44,157 nucleotides of DNA from Bordetella parapertussis (GTDB lineage Bacteria; Pseudomonadota; Gammaproteobacteria; Burkholderiales; Thiobacillaceae). The position numbers were made by a program, and so were the translations under genes. The stretch is taken from positions 1-44,157 of the forward strand of contig CAMDCO010000017.1 of assembly GCA_945890495.1 (NCBI GenBank), in the 5' to 3' direction. Below are positions 1 through 6,889 of this stretch, piece by piece; position 1 is the first letter of the stretch, and each line of letters begins with the position of its first letter. Below the pieces are notes generated by a model, which worked only from the letters and a program-made list of their open reading frames with translations, had not been told where the DNA came from and ran no database searches.

Positions 1-33
1 GAAGAAATCTTCGGTGGCAGGGCAGACAGGCAT
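1..33 (-). CDS. Possible 5' end of an IS5-family transposase (partial)
   Basis: Reading leftward, an ATG at 33 opens a frame that runs off the window edge (MPVCPATEDFF). A GGGAG at 45-41 lies 7 bases upstream, so this start is better supported than the in-frame ATGs at 69 and 60. The peptide resembles, from memory, the N-terminus of a group of IS5-family transposases, but only 11 residues are visible and no catalytic residue can be seen. A strong promoter lies just upstream on the same strand. It could equally be another short-leader gene. Confidence 0.3.
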   Translation of the reverse strand, partial: MPVCPATEDFF

Positions 34-81
34 CTCAAAACTCCCAGGTTTCAATGGCATATCCGCCATAAACTGAGAGGA

Positions 82-110
82 ATTATACCCAAAAATAGCG
101 TTATTGTCTA
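82..110 (-). promoter_or_regulatory. Sigma70-type promoter reading left
   Basis: On the minus strand a TAGACA (110-105) is followed after exactly 17 bases by a perfect TATAAT (87-82). Transcription would start near 75 and read into the partial gene at the window edge. It lies immediately upstream of, and diverges from, the secretin gene. Such a promoter is expected near the end of an insertion sequence. Confidence 0.55.
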
Positions 111-126
111 TTAATATCAATGTGTT

Positions 127-1527
127 ATGAATAAATCAGGGGCGACTAAGTATGCCGCCCACATGGTGCCGGTCATTTACGGCGAGGCCGGCTTAAACGC
201 GCAAGCCGAAGCTTATATCAATGAAAACCCAACGCTATGGAGCAAACAAGGTGGCGAGCAACTAAAACGCAGGCTAGAGCAATGGAAAGTGGCTTACGCC
301 ACCGATCAAGCCAAAACAGACGATGCAAAAGCCGGCAACGATGGTGCAGGAGAGAAAGCCAATGCCGACACCTCTGCGCTAGTCGACACGCAAGGCCCCT
401 TAGTTTATGCCTGGTCGGATTGCACGCAAGCGTTAACCCCTAATCCTGGCGTGGCACAAGCCAGCAGTTCAGACAACAGCGATTCCAGCGCAACCACGCG
501 GGTAGATGAAACCAGAATCTTGCCTAGCCTGCCTTCCCCTTGCAAAGGCCGAGGCATGCCAAAAATGGCCATCATAGATGTGGTCATACTGCGCACTAAC
601 GAATTTAATGCCAGCAACACCGGTATTAATCTGCTAGAAAATCTCGCAGTGACCATACAAAAAAGCTCAAACAAAGTGAGTACTTCAACAGACAACGCCC
701 CCTACACAAGCGTTTCAACCTTAACTAGAAATGTTGGATTAGGTACATCTGCCTCTGGCGCTATTGCGTATTCACTCAACATTGCTAATGTCAGCGGGCA
801 AACCACCGAGGTGGTGTCCAGGCCAAGCTTGCAGGTGCTCGATAGACAAGGAGCAGAATTTTTCTCCGGCTCTAAAATGTCCATAGGTTTGACCGGCGGC
901 GTAAACAGCAGCGGTACATTGAGCGAAGTGAGTGTAGGTTTAAGTCTATCGGTTACCCCTACCTTTATAGATGAGCAACAGATGTTACTAAACGTCCGGG
1001 CCGCGCACACATTTTTCGAACCAATAACCAGCACGTCGACGTTTGACCAATCTTTGCAAACCTCGCGCAATATGGTGGCTGCCGCCACCAAGATACGCAT
1101 TAACGAAACGCTGGTGCTGTCTGGCTTAACTGAACGTGAAGCCATTAGCGGCTCATCCGGCGTGCCTTTACTCAAAGACATCCCCGGCGTGCAGTACTTG
1201 TTTTCCAAAAGAACCGTACAAAACTTCAACAAGACCGTGCTCATACTCATTACTCCTAGACGGATGGTGGCCTACGGTGAACTTTTGGATCAAGTGCAAG
1301 CATTAGACAAAAAAGATGTGGAACCCAAACTCATGCAAGAAACTCGTCAACGCGCCCTTAAAGAATTGGGTGCTCAATGGCCTAATCTTTACCATGCGAT
1401 ACGGCACATGTCGCGTAGCGAGCGCGCATTTGGCGTAAGAAGCAAGGACATCGAGTTGGAAGATTGGAATAAGCCAAAGCGTGTCCAGAAAATACTACAA
1501 GACGCAGTGAATTCACTGTACTTATAG
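127..1527 (+). CDS. Secretin-domain outer-membrane protein, probably 5'-truncated
   Basis: The C-terminal half (about residues 145-380) is a type II/III secretin domain: it has the strand-rich core with RPSLQVLD around residue 237, VGLSLSVTPTFID, the VLSGLTER strand and the closing VPLLKDIPGVQYLF...LILITPRR signature. Secretins form the outer-membrane ring of type IV pili, Tad pili and type II secretion systems. The N-terminus (MNKSGATKYAAH) has no signal peptide or lipobox, and no recognisable N0/N1 domain is seen. There is no convincing ribosome binding site either. The first 126 bases carry a leftward promoter and a possible transposase start, so the gene may have lost its 5' end to an insertion. 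An 85-residue tail follows the secretin domain. No pilus ATPase or platform gene is next to it in the window. The family assignment is firm; the pilus type is not. Confidence 0.75.
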   Translation: MNKSGATKYAAHMVPVIYGEAGLNAQAEAYINENPTLWSKQGGEQLKRRLEQWKVAYATDQAKTDDAKAGNDGAGEKANADTSALVDTQGPLVYAWSDCTQALTPNPGVAQASSSDNSDSSATTRVDETRILPSLPSPCKGRGMPKMAIIDVVILRTNEFNASNTGINLLENLAVTIQKSSNKVSTSTDNAPYTSVSTLTRNVGLGTSASGAIAYSLNIANVSGQTTEVVSRPSLQVLDRQGAEFFSGSKMSIGLTGGVNSSGTLSEVSVGLSLSVTPTFIDEQQMLLNVRAAHTFFEPITSTSTFDQSLQTSRNMVAAATKIRINETLVLSGLTEREAISGSSGVPLLKDIPGVQYLFSKRTVQNFNKTVLILITPRRMVAYGELLDQVQALDKKDVEPKLMQETRQRALKELGAQWPNLYHAIRHMSRSERAFGVRSKDIELEDWNKPKRVQKILQDAVNSLYL

Positions 1528-1583
1528 CCGAGCAACCTCAACTCGCGATCCCGCGAACAGGTCTTAATAAAAAGGAAATGACC

Positions 1584-1829
1584 ATGAATAAACTCAATCG
1601 CACCGTCTTAGCCAGCTTAGCCTTATGCGCATTAGCATTCGCCCAAAGCGCCTCGGCACAAGATCAGGTCAAATCAGACAGCACCATTAAAAGCGTTCCA
1701 CAGTCTGCTGTAGTTAAGCCAGTCGGTACAACGGTAAGTCCCAACAAGGTAGTAGGTGGCGCACCTTCAGCTAATGGCAAAACTAAAATGTGCCTTTCGC
1801 CTATTGGACAAATGGTACCGTGCAAATAA
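1584..1829 (+). CDS. Small exported protein, unknown
   Basis: This is an 81-residue protein. Residues 1-25 form a clear Sec signal peptide (MNKLNRTVLASLALCALAFA then QSASA) with a likely cut before QDQVK. An in-frame ATG six bases upstream at 1578 is almost on top of the AGGA at 1573-1576, whereas 1584 sits 7 bases from it and gives the better start. The mature part is short, polar and Ser/Val/Pro-rich, with two cysteines near the end (KMCLSPIGQMVPCK) that could form a disulfide. It follows the secretin gene by 56 bases and precedes another exported protein by 18 bases, so the three may be co-transcribed. I do not recognise the family. Confidence 0.6.
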   Translation: MNKLNRTVLASLALCALAFAQSASAQDQVKSDSTIKSVPQSAVVKPVGTTVSPNKVVGGAPSANGKTKMCLSPIGQMVPCK

Positions 1830-1847
1830 ACAAAAAGGATCAATATA

Positions 1848-2339
1848 ATGAAATTATCTGCAAAAAAATTAACCCTAACAATCAGCACAAGCATGCTTCT
1901 GGCTTTGGCCAGCAGCCAAGCTTTTGCCTCACCGCGCTTGTGTGGTTATATCGCGGTGGACAACCCAAGCAAAATAGCCATCTTGGCCGAATTCAGCGAC
2001 AACGACAGCTTGTACCACAAAAAATGCGACCAAGCGCTAGACCAATCTTGGAGCAAAATCCAATCCAATTCGCAATTGCAGGGATTAAATTGGCAGAAAA
2101 TCTACCGCAACAAATGTTATGACGTGGCCAAGCAAGGATTTTTGAATTCGGGCGACAGTGCCGATTTACTGTGCAACAACATGGACAGCGACAACGGATA
2201 CAAAATCACTAAAAAAGGCAGCGCAGGCGCTACATTTGAAAAACAAGCTGGCTCCAATCCAGGTGGTGTCGGCGGCGTAGCCAACGACATTGACAATGGC
2301 GTTAACCAAACCACGAAAGCCATAAAAAGCATTTTCTAA
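1848..2339 (+). CDS. Exported protein with four cysteines, unknown
   Basis: This is a 163-residue protein with a signal peptide (residues 1-28, ending AFA) before SPRLCGYI. The mature region has four cysteines (C32, C60, C90, C109), compatible with two disulfides in the periplasm or outside the cell. The C-terminal third is rich in Gly and Asn (NPGGVGGVANDIDNGVNQ). An AAGGA lies about 10 bases before the ATG. Codon use is AT-rich like the neighbours. No known domain is recognised; proximity to a secretin makes a secreted or pilus-associated role possible but unproven. Confidence 0.6.
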   Translation: MKLSAKKLTLTISTSMLLALASSQAFASPRLCGYIAVDNPSKIAILAEFSDNDSLYHKKCDQALDQSWSKIQSNSQLQGLNWQKIYRNKCYDVAKQGFLNSGDSADLLCNNMDSDNGYKITKKGSAGATFEKQAGSNPGGVGGVANDIDNGVNQTTKAIKSIF

Positions 2340-2385
2340 TCACTCTTGCTTTAACCAAGGGTAGTTAGGGAAGCGCTGATCAAAT

Positions 2386-2410
2386 CCTTCGACAGGCTCA
2401 GGACGAACGG
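2386..2410 (+). repeat. REP-like element
   Basis: The stretch CCTTCGACAGGCTCAGGACG followed by AACGG is a well-known type of dispersed palindromic repeat found between genes in many proteobacteria. Related units occur at 8733-8880 in this window. It sits between the two exported-protein genes. Confidence 0.6.
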
Positions 2411-2481
2411 TAATCTTATGATTCCATTCGTTGTCGGCTTGTAGAACCGTGGACGGAATCGAATAAATCAGTGCCTCCTTA

Positions 2482-2542
2482 GCAAGCGGGAATCCATTTT
2501 TAATCAAACCATTAGATGGATCCCCGCTTGCGCGAGGATGAC
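2482..2542 (+). repeat. Inverted-repeat intergenic element
   Basis: Two 16-base arms, 2482-2497 (starting GCAAGCGGG) and 2516-2531 (ending CCCGCTTGC), are inverted copies with one mismatch and an 18-base spacer. The right arm continues into CGCGAGGATGACGC, which is like the tail of the repeat at 5861-5889. This looks like a paired REP unit in the 252-base gap before the next gene. Confidence 0.55.
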
Positions 2543-2591
2543 GCACTTGTAATGTTTCATGACTGAACTTACTTCGAGCAAAGGTCTCAAT

Positions 2592-3617
2592 ATGAAAAAA
2601 ATCCATTTTCCCATGATTGCTTTAGGCGCTATTGCACTTTTGCATATAAGCCAGGCTCGGGCGGAGGCTCAAGGATCGAGCACTGACCTTGCCGCACTCC
2701 AAGCTCAGGTAAACGAATATGTTTCCACAAGCATGACGAATGAATTAAATAGTCTCAGCGCCAGCTATGATGCCATGAAAATTGGTCAGACTTACACTAG
2801 CGACTCACCCAAACTTGGGCCCGTGACAAATGGGAACGCTGATGCCAGTTTTACTAATATGACTTATTCTGGGAAAAACGCATCCCAACTAATTGGCTAC
2901 GCGGATGATCAATGCGCCGCGCATACAACTTACGATACGCTAGTTGCAAAAGGCGTTACCGTGGATAAAGCAAATTTCGATGGCGTACGTAACAAATTTT
3001 GCAAACTGGTTAATGCCGCTGCCGAGCTAAAACATCGTTACGACAAATACCAATCAATTAAGACATCGGGCATTGTTTTAGCAAAAAGAGCTAAAAGTGA
3101 GGGCCATGATTTCGACGGCTATCATAGGACTTTTGGCGTAGGCATGGATCTCACCTATTATCCAGACATCGCAAATACGCTTGAGAATGGCGTCCATCCA
3201 GATGAAACCTTGGTTTATAAGAGCTGGGTTAAATGGAGTGACGATGCCCCAACCGATCTTAATATCATTAAAAAAATTCGTGAAATGAGAAGCGATGGCG
3301 CTTCTAGCTGCAATGGATTTGCATTTCCCATCATCAATGGCAAAGAAGTGGATGGATGGCTGTATCTAAATGTTGTTAATGTTTCTTCATCTAAAGTCAC
3401 CATTCAGAATTGCGCTAAAGTCGACTACCACGGCACCCATAAAACTCACGGCTTTCCGGAATTTACTGTGGATGCCCCATTTGGCTATCTCTATGAGCTT
3501 GAGCAGATGAAGGATTCTTCTAAAGCAAAATTGAAAGACGACATTAAAACCAAAGTGGTTTCGATGATAGGTGTAAATAAGCAGATGATTACACTATTGC
3601 AAAAAATAATAAAGTGA
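2592..3617 (+). CDS. Exported protein, unknown
   Basis: This protein is 341 residues long if translation starts at the ATG at 2592, which has an AAAGGT about 8 bases upstream. The upstream in-frame ATG at 2559 would add 11 residues in front of the signal peptide and is unlikely. Residues 1-24 (MKKIHFPMIALGAIALLHIS...ARA) are a signal peptide. The mature protein has an N-terminal helical stretch (DLAALQAQVNEYVST), several cysteines and a mixed C-terminal region ending in a Lys-rich helix. I do not recognise the family. The gene is AT-rich compared with everything after 3.7 kb and is followed by a strong terminator, so it closes the accessory segment. Confidence 0.65.
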   Translation: MKKIHFPMIALGAIALLHISQARAEAQGSSTDLAALQAQVNEYVSTSMTNELNSLSASYDAMKIGQTYTSDSPKLGPVTNGNADASFTNMTYSGKNASQLIGYADDQCAAHTTYDTLVAKGVTVDKANFDGVRNKFCKLVNAAAELKHRYDKYQSIKTSGIVLAKRAKSEGHDFDGYHRTFGVGMDLTYYPDIANTLENGVHPDETLVYKSWVKWSDDAPTDLNIIKKIREMRSDGASSCNGFAFPIINGKEVDGWLYLNVVNVSSSKVTIQNCAKVDYHGTHKTHGFPEFTVDAPFGYLYELEQMKDSSKAKLKDDIKTKVVSMIGVNKQMITLLQKIIK

Positions 3618-3673
3618 CAGCCGCGTCATGTCATCTAATGACAAAGTCGGATTTGCGGTTTAACGACCGCCGC

Positions 3674-3922
3674 TCAAGAACCCGTTGTGGGGGGTGACCC
3701 CGCAGCGGGTTTTTCATTGGGCGCGGGGTTGTTGGGGGTTAGGCAGGAGGCGCGGGTGCACTGATTTGTGTCCGCCACCCTGAACCACGCGATGGCCACG
3801 GCGGCTGGAATGGCTAGAAACCAGGTGTCATCACCTGTCATCCCCTGGCCGAAGAGGCCGATTAGCAGACCAAGGCCAAGCGATAGCACGAGGAGGAGGA
3901 AGCGGCGGGCAAGTCCACTCAT
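3674..3922 (-). CDS. Small inner-membrane protein, unknown
   Basis: This is an 82-residue protein with two predicted membrane helices (FLLLVLSLGLGLLIGLFG, residues 8-25, and WFLAIPAAVAIAWF, about 34-47) and a soluble, Pro/Asn-rich C-terminus. It follows the hydratase gene by 17 bases in the same direction and may be its operon partner. Its 3' end overlaps the terminator of the opposite gene. Function is unknown, and the small size means it could be a chance frame, though the hydrophobicity pattern and G+C argue that it is real. Confidence 0.5.
   Translation of the reverse strand: MSGLARRFLLLVLSLGLGLLIGLFGQGMTGDDTWFLAIPAAVAIAWFRVADTNQCTRASCLTPNNPAPNEKPAAGSPPTTGS
3679..3714 (+). terminator. 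Rho-independent terminator
   Basis: The arms AACCCGTTGTGGGG and CCCCGCAGCGGGTT pair along their length (with two G-U pairs) around a short loop and are followed by TTTT. It terminates the rightward exported-protein gene. The hairpin also covers the last codons of the leftward membrane-protein gene. Confidence 0.8.
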
Positions 3923-3939
3923 GATTTAACGGCGCGGCG

Positions 3940-4719
3940 TCAGGTGAGGGTGAGCGCGGCCGAGCCCAAACCGGCAAACTCGACAAGGCACGAAAACGGC
4001 AAGGATTCCAATCCCTCGATCGGATGCATCCCCGTCCAGGCCCCCGTTGTCACCACATCGCCCGCGCGTAAGCCGCCGACATGCTCGATAAGCCAGGGGA
4101 GGCAATGAAACAGGTCGCCCAGCGGTTGCGCGCCGTGCCGGTCAACCAAGATCTGGTGGTTGGCTTGGACGCGCACCGGCAGGGCATCCAGGCAGAGGTC
4201 TTGCCAATCCGGGATCGGCGTGCCGATGATCAGGGCGCCATTGAGCAAATGGTCGGCCAGCCGCCAATCAGGCCCAGCGGCCTGAGTATCGACGAGACGG
4301 CTGTCGACCACCTCCATGGCCACATAGAGTTCCGCGATGGCCGCGCGAATCTCGTCCGGGCGATAAGGTTCCGGGCGCGGCGGGAGATCTCGGCCAAAGC
4401 GCACGGCGATTTCGGCCTCGATGCCGGGTTTGATCAGGGTGTGGGCCGGGAGGGCAGCGGGTTTTAGCGCCGTGCCTTGCAAGAGTCGCTGCGGCAGGAT
4501 GGGCGCGGCGATGGGCGTCTCGCCGGGTGCGGCGGCGGCGACCTTCCAGGCGGTGGGCCGAGCCTCGCCCGCCAAGGCCTGCCAGACGGCGCGCTGCACG
4601 GCATAGGCCTCGGCGGGGCCCAGCGGGCCGAGATCGGGTGCAGCAACAAGGGGCTGACGATCATGGTAAGCGGCGACGAGGGCTTGGGCGTACGGAGAGA
4701 GCGACATGGCCCGCATCAT
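3940..4719 (-). CDS. 2-keto-4-pentenoate hydratase-like protein (FAH fold)
   Basis: This is a 259-residue member of the MhpD/fumarylacetoacetase-fold hydratases, which add water to 2-hydroxypenta-2,4-dienoates in catechol-type meta-cleavage pathways. Visible family features are the metal-site segment KPGIEAEIAVRFGRDLP (about residues 92-108), the AMEVVDSR segment (about 132-139) and the closing GDVVTTGAWTGMHP...PFSCLVEFAGLGS. No other meta-cleavage gene is nearby, so the true substrate is uncertain. The start may be either of two adjacent ATGs (4719, 4716) or 4707; an AAGG about 11 bases before 4719 favours the longer form. It is divergent from the coiled-coil gene at 4755. Confidence 0.7.
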   Translation of the reverse strand: MMRAMSLSPYAQALVAAYHDRQPLVAAPDLGPLGPAEAYAVQRAVWQALAGEARPTAWKVAAAAPGETPIAAPILPQRLLQGTALKPAALPAHTLIKPGIEAEIAVRFGRDLPPRPEPYRPDEIRAAIAELYVAMEVVDSRLVDTQAAGPDWRLADHLLNGALIIGTPIPDWQDLCLDALPVRVQANHQILVDRHGAQPLGDLFHCLPWLIEHVGGLRAGDVVTTGAWTGMHPIEGLESLPFSCLVEFAGLGSAALTLT

Positions 4720-4754
4720 ACGGCGAAGGGCCTTTCCTGCGCGATAATGCGGTC

Positions 4755-5846
4755 ATGACGGACCCTATCCAGATCCTCGACAAAAACGGTGCCCCGTTGG
4801 CGCGACCCTTGGTCGATGAAAAGCGCTGGCGGCTCCCCGATGGCGTTGGTGTGGGGGTGAAGTACAGCGGCCAGATTTATCCGTTGGTAAAGACGGCGCA
4901 GGGCTGGGTGATTCGGCTCGGTGGCCGCAGTTATGCGCAAAAGGCCTGCCAGCCCATGGATGCGGAGATGCCGCCGCTCCAGTCGCCGAAGCCAGTGGCC
5001 ACAACCACCGCCAGCGTACCCAAGGTGGCGGGGCGTGTGATCGGGGGGATTGAAGGCCAATGGCTGGCCAATGAGGCCAAACTTGCGGTGCAGCGGGAGG
5101 AGCATGCCGCTCGCCGTCAACAGGCCAGCGCGGCCGTGGCGCAGTTGCATGGCGAATTGGCGGGGGTGATTGAGGAACGCGACCGACTGGGGCTTCGGGC
5201 TAGGCAATTGGAAGCAGACAAGGCGGAGTTGCAAAACCGGTTACGCGACGATCGTCGGCTGCAAAAGAGTGAGAACACGGTTGCCGACCTGCGCGGTCAG
5301 TTGACCTATGCGCAGCGTCTGGTGGCGGCGGCGCAGGCCGAGGCAAAGCAGGCCAAAGAGGCCCAGAAGGCCGCCGAGGCGCGGGCGACGACCTACAAGT
5401 CCGAACTGGCCCAGCAACGGCAGGCGGCTACGGTGCTGGAGCAACGCCTTAAGGTCTGTTTGGCCGACACGGCCAAGGGCGCGCGGCCCGAGGCCTGGGA
5501 CTGGTTCCATGCCCTGTTGGCCGTGGCGTGGCCACGCCTCGTTGTGCGCACGGAGAGTTGGGATATCGTGAGTCGTCACTGCACCCGAGTGGATGCTGTT
5601 TTGCGGGTGTTGCAGGCGGTGCATGACGATGACCCGAGTCAGGCCTCGTTCAGCATTACGGAAAATGGCTGGCGCGAGGTGCAGGACCACATCGCCACGG
5701 GTCGCGACGATCGTCTCCGGGTGTATTGGCGACCGCTACCGGAGCGGCGCATCGAGGCCGTTATTTTTTATAAGATGGATGATGAGGCGCAGCAGGCCTT
5801 TCATCGTGCCCTGTTTCGTGAGGGGACATGGCAGAGCACGGCCTGA
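4755..5846 (+). CDS. Coiled-coil protein, unknown
   Basis: This is a 363-residue protein counted from the ATG at 4755; the open frame continues upstream but there it overlaps the divergent hydratase gene and has an Arg-rich, shadow-like composition. The N-terminal 80 residues look globular. Residues about 110-245 are strongly heptad-like, rich in Ala, Glu, Gln, Lys and Arg (EERDRLGLRARQLEADKAEL, AAQAEAKQAKEAQKAAEARA), and a long coiled coil is expected. A globular C-terminal domain of about 115 residues follows with several Trp. There is no signal peptide or membrane segment. I do not recognise the family. Confidence 0.6.
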   Translation: MTDPIQILDKNGAPLARPLVDEKRWRLPDGVGVGVKYSGQIYPLVKTAQGWVIRLGGRSYAQKACQPMDAEMPPLQSPKPVATTTASVPKVAGRVIGGIEGQWLANEAKLAVQREEHAARRQQASAAVAQLHGELAGVIEERDRLGLRARQLEADKAELQNRLRDDRRLQKSENTVADLRGQLTYAQRLVAAAQAEAKQAKEAQKAAEARATTYKSELAQQRQAATVLEQRLKVCLADTAKGARPEAWDWFHALLAVAWPRLVVRTESWDIVSRHCTRVDAVLRVLQAVHDDDPSQASFSITENGWREVQDHIATGRDDRLRVYWRPLPERRIEAVIFYKMDDEAQQAFHRALFREGTWQSTA

Positions 5847-5860
5847 TGCGCTTTATTTTG

Positions 5861-5889
5861 CTGGATTCCCGCCTGCGCGGGAATGACGG
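5861..5889 (+). repeat. REP-like palindromic element
   Basis: CTGGATTCCCGCCTGCGCGG followed by GAATGACGG contains the hairpin arms TTCCCGC and GCGGGAA around CTGC. This is a common dispersed intergenic repeat type in proteobacteria. It lies 14 bases after the coiled-coil gene and could act as its transcription end. Confidence 0.6.
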
Positions 5890-5950
5890 ATTCTGAGGCT
5901 AATGAACAATCCGGGATGAACTGAAAGCCGATGTGCGTGTTGCATCCGGT

Positions 5951-5991
5951 TTGACGAATTTGCATCAATAAGTATAATTTGTAATATACTT
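5951..5991 (+). promoter_or_regulatory. Toxin-antitoxin promoter with overlapping operator palindrome
   Basis: TTGACG (5951-5956) and TATAAT (5973-5978) are 16 bases apart. A perfect palindrome, AAGTATA (5970-5976) and TATACTT (5985-5991) with an 8-base spacer, overlaps the -10 box. Ribbon-helix-helix antitoxins typically bind such sites and repress their own operon, so this is the probable autoregulatory operator of the downstream pair. Confidence 0.65.
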
Positions 5992-6020
5992 GCTCAACTC
6001 ATATTATTAAGGAGTTATCC

Positions 6021-6251
6021 ATGTCACAAATCACGCTATATCTGGATGATGCCACACAGGCACTGGTGGATCAGGCCGCGCAGGCCAATGGCCTATCGAA
6101 AAGCCGTTGGGTGGCAGAGATCATCCGCAAATACTCTGCCCATGAGTGGCCACGAGATTGCCTGGCGCTGGCAGGGCGTTTTGCCGATTTTCCCCTGCGC
6201 GAAGAAGGCTCGGCCTCACAGCCAGATGATGTGCCGCGCTTGGATTTTTGA
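6021..6251 (+). CDS. Ribbon-helix-helix antitoxin (VapB-like)
   Basis: This 76-residue protein starts with a ribbon-helix-helix DNA-binding domain of the CopG/Arc type: the strand ITLYLDDAT (residues 4-12) followed by two helices (QALVDQAAQANG, SKSRWVAEIIRKYSA). The C-terminal 30 residues (CLALAGRFADFPLREE) would wrap around the toxin. A good GGAG lies 6-7 bases before the ATG. The toxin gene follows at once and a palindrome overlaps the promoter, so the antitoxin probably represses its own operon. The VapB name is by role; the fold is inferred from the pattern. Confidence 0.85.
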   Translation: MSQITLYLDDATQALVDQAAQANGLSKSRWVAEIIRKYSAHEWPRDCLALAGRFADFPLREEGSASQPDDVPRLDF

Positions 6252-6260
6252 TTGACCGCC

Positions 6261-6668
6261 ATGCTGATTCTCGATAGCAATACCATCAGCTACTACTTTC
6301 GCGGCGACCCGCTGGTGGTGCCGCGCCTGCAAGCCCTTTCCCCTGCCGATGTCGGTGTGCCTGCCATTGTCGAATATGAGCTGCGTTACGGTCTGCTGCG
6401 TTTGCCTCCGGAGGCAGCCGATCCCCGCTTGGCGGCATTGGCCGCTTTGCTGAGACCGATGCAGGTTTTGCCGTTTGATAGCGAATGCGCGGCTCATGCC
6501 GCCCGTATCCGGGTGGAACTTGAAGCCGCCGGTACACCCATCGGCCCGCACGATACATTGATCGCCGCCACGGCATTGCGTTATCAGGCCACGCTGGTGA
6601 CGCGCAATGTGCGCGAATTTTCCCGTGTGCCGGGCTTGCAGTGGTTGAACTGGCACGAAGCCGTTTGA
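6261..6668 (+). CDS. PIN-domain toxin ribonuclease (VapC-like)
   Basis: This is a 135-residue PIN domain. It carries the acidic metal-binding residues in their usual places: Asp in MLILDSNTISYYF near the start, Glu in IVEYELRYGLLR, and Asp in GPHDTLIAATALRY, followed by the strand LVTRNVREFSRVPGLQWLNW near the end. VapC toxins cleave tRNA or rRNA when the antitoxin is lost. The ATG at 6261 lies 9 bases after the antitoxin stop; a TTG at 6252, directly after the stop, is an alternative. Either way translation is coupled. The pair is a complete, apparently intact type II module. Confidence 0.88.
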   Translation: MLILDSNTISYYFRGDPLVVPRLQALSPADVGVPAIVEYELRYGLLRLPPEAADPRLAALAALLRPMQVLPFDSECAAHAARIRVELEAAGTPIGPHDTLIAATALRYQATLVTRNVREFSRVPGLQWLNWHEAV

Positions 6669-6766
6669 AAAGCGTGCGCCACGCCTACGCGCTTAACGAG
6701 GAAATGCCGGAAAGAGCAAGACAGAAGGTCGCAAAAAGTCTTGATCGGGTTGGGTTGCAAGGGTGA

Positions 6767-6889
6767 TTTCTGACATTAGCCCGACAATGATGTCAGAAAT
6801 AAGCGAGTTTCTGACATAACGCTTGCGCCGGGGTGAGATCTGACATAAGGTTTGGGTTGTTTCAGAAAATAAGGGTGTTTCTGATATAT
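6767..6889 (+). promoter_or_regulatory. Duplicated operator array before fic
   Basis: The gap before fic contains six related sites. Forward sites TTTCTGACATTA (6767-6778), TTTCTGACATAA (6808-6819), ATCTGACATAA (6838-6848) and TTTCTGATATAT (6878-6889), and inverted sites TGTCAGAAA (6791-6799) and TTTCAGAAA (6860-6868). Sites 1-3 and 4-6 repeat with an exact 70-base period, each module having the order forward, inverted, forward. The last site covers the fic start codon. This is probably a binding array for a repressor, perhaps the winged-helix end of Fic itself. Confidence 0.6.

Noticed and set aside
6267-6668. Chance that the PIN protein is a stand-alone nuclease
   Set aside because: The ribbon-helix-helix gene directly before it, with a shared promoter and operator, makes a toxin-antitoxin pair far more likely.
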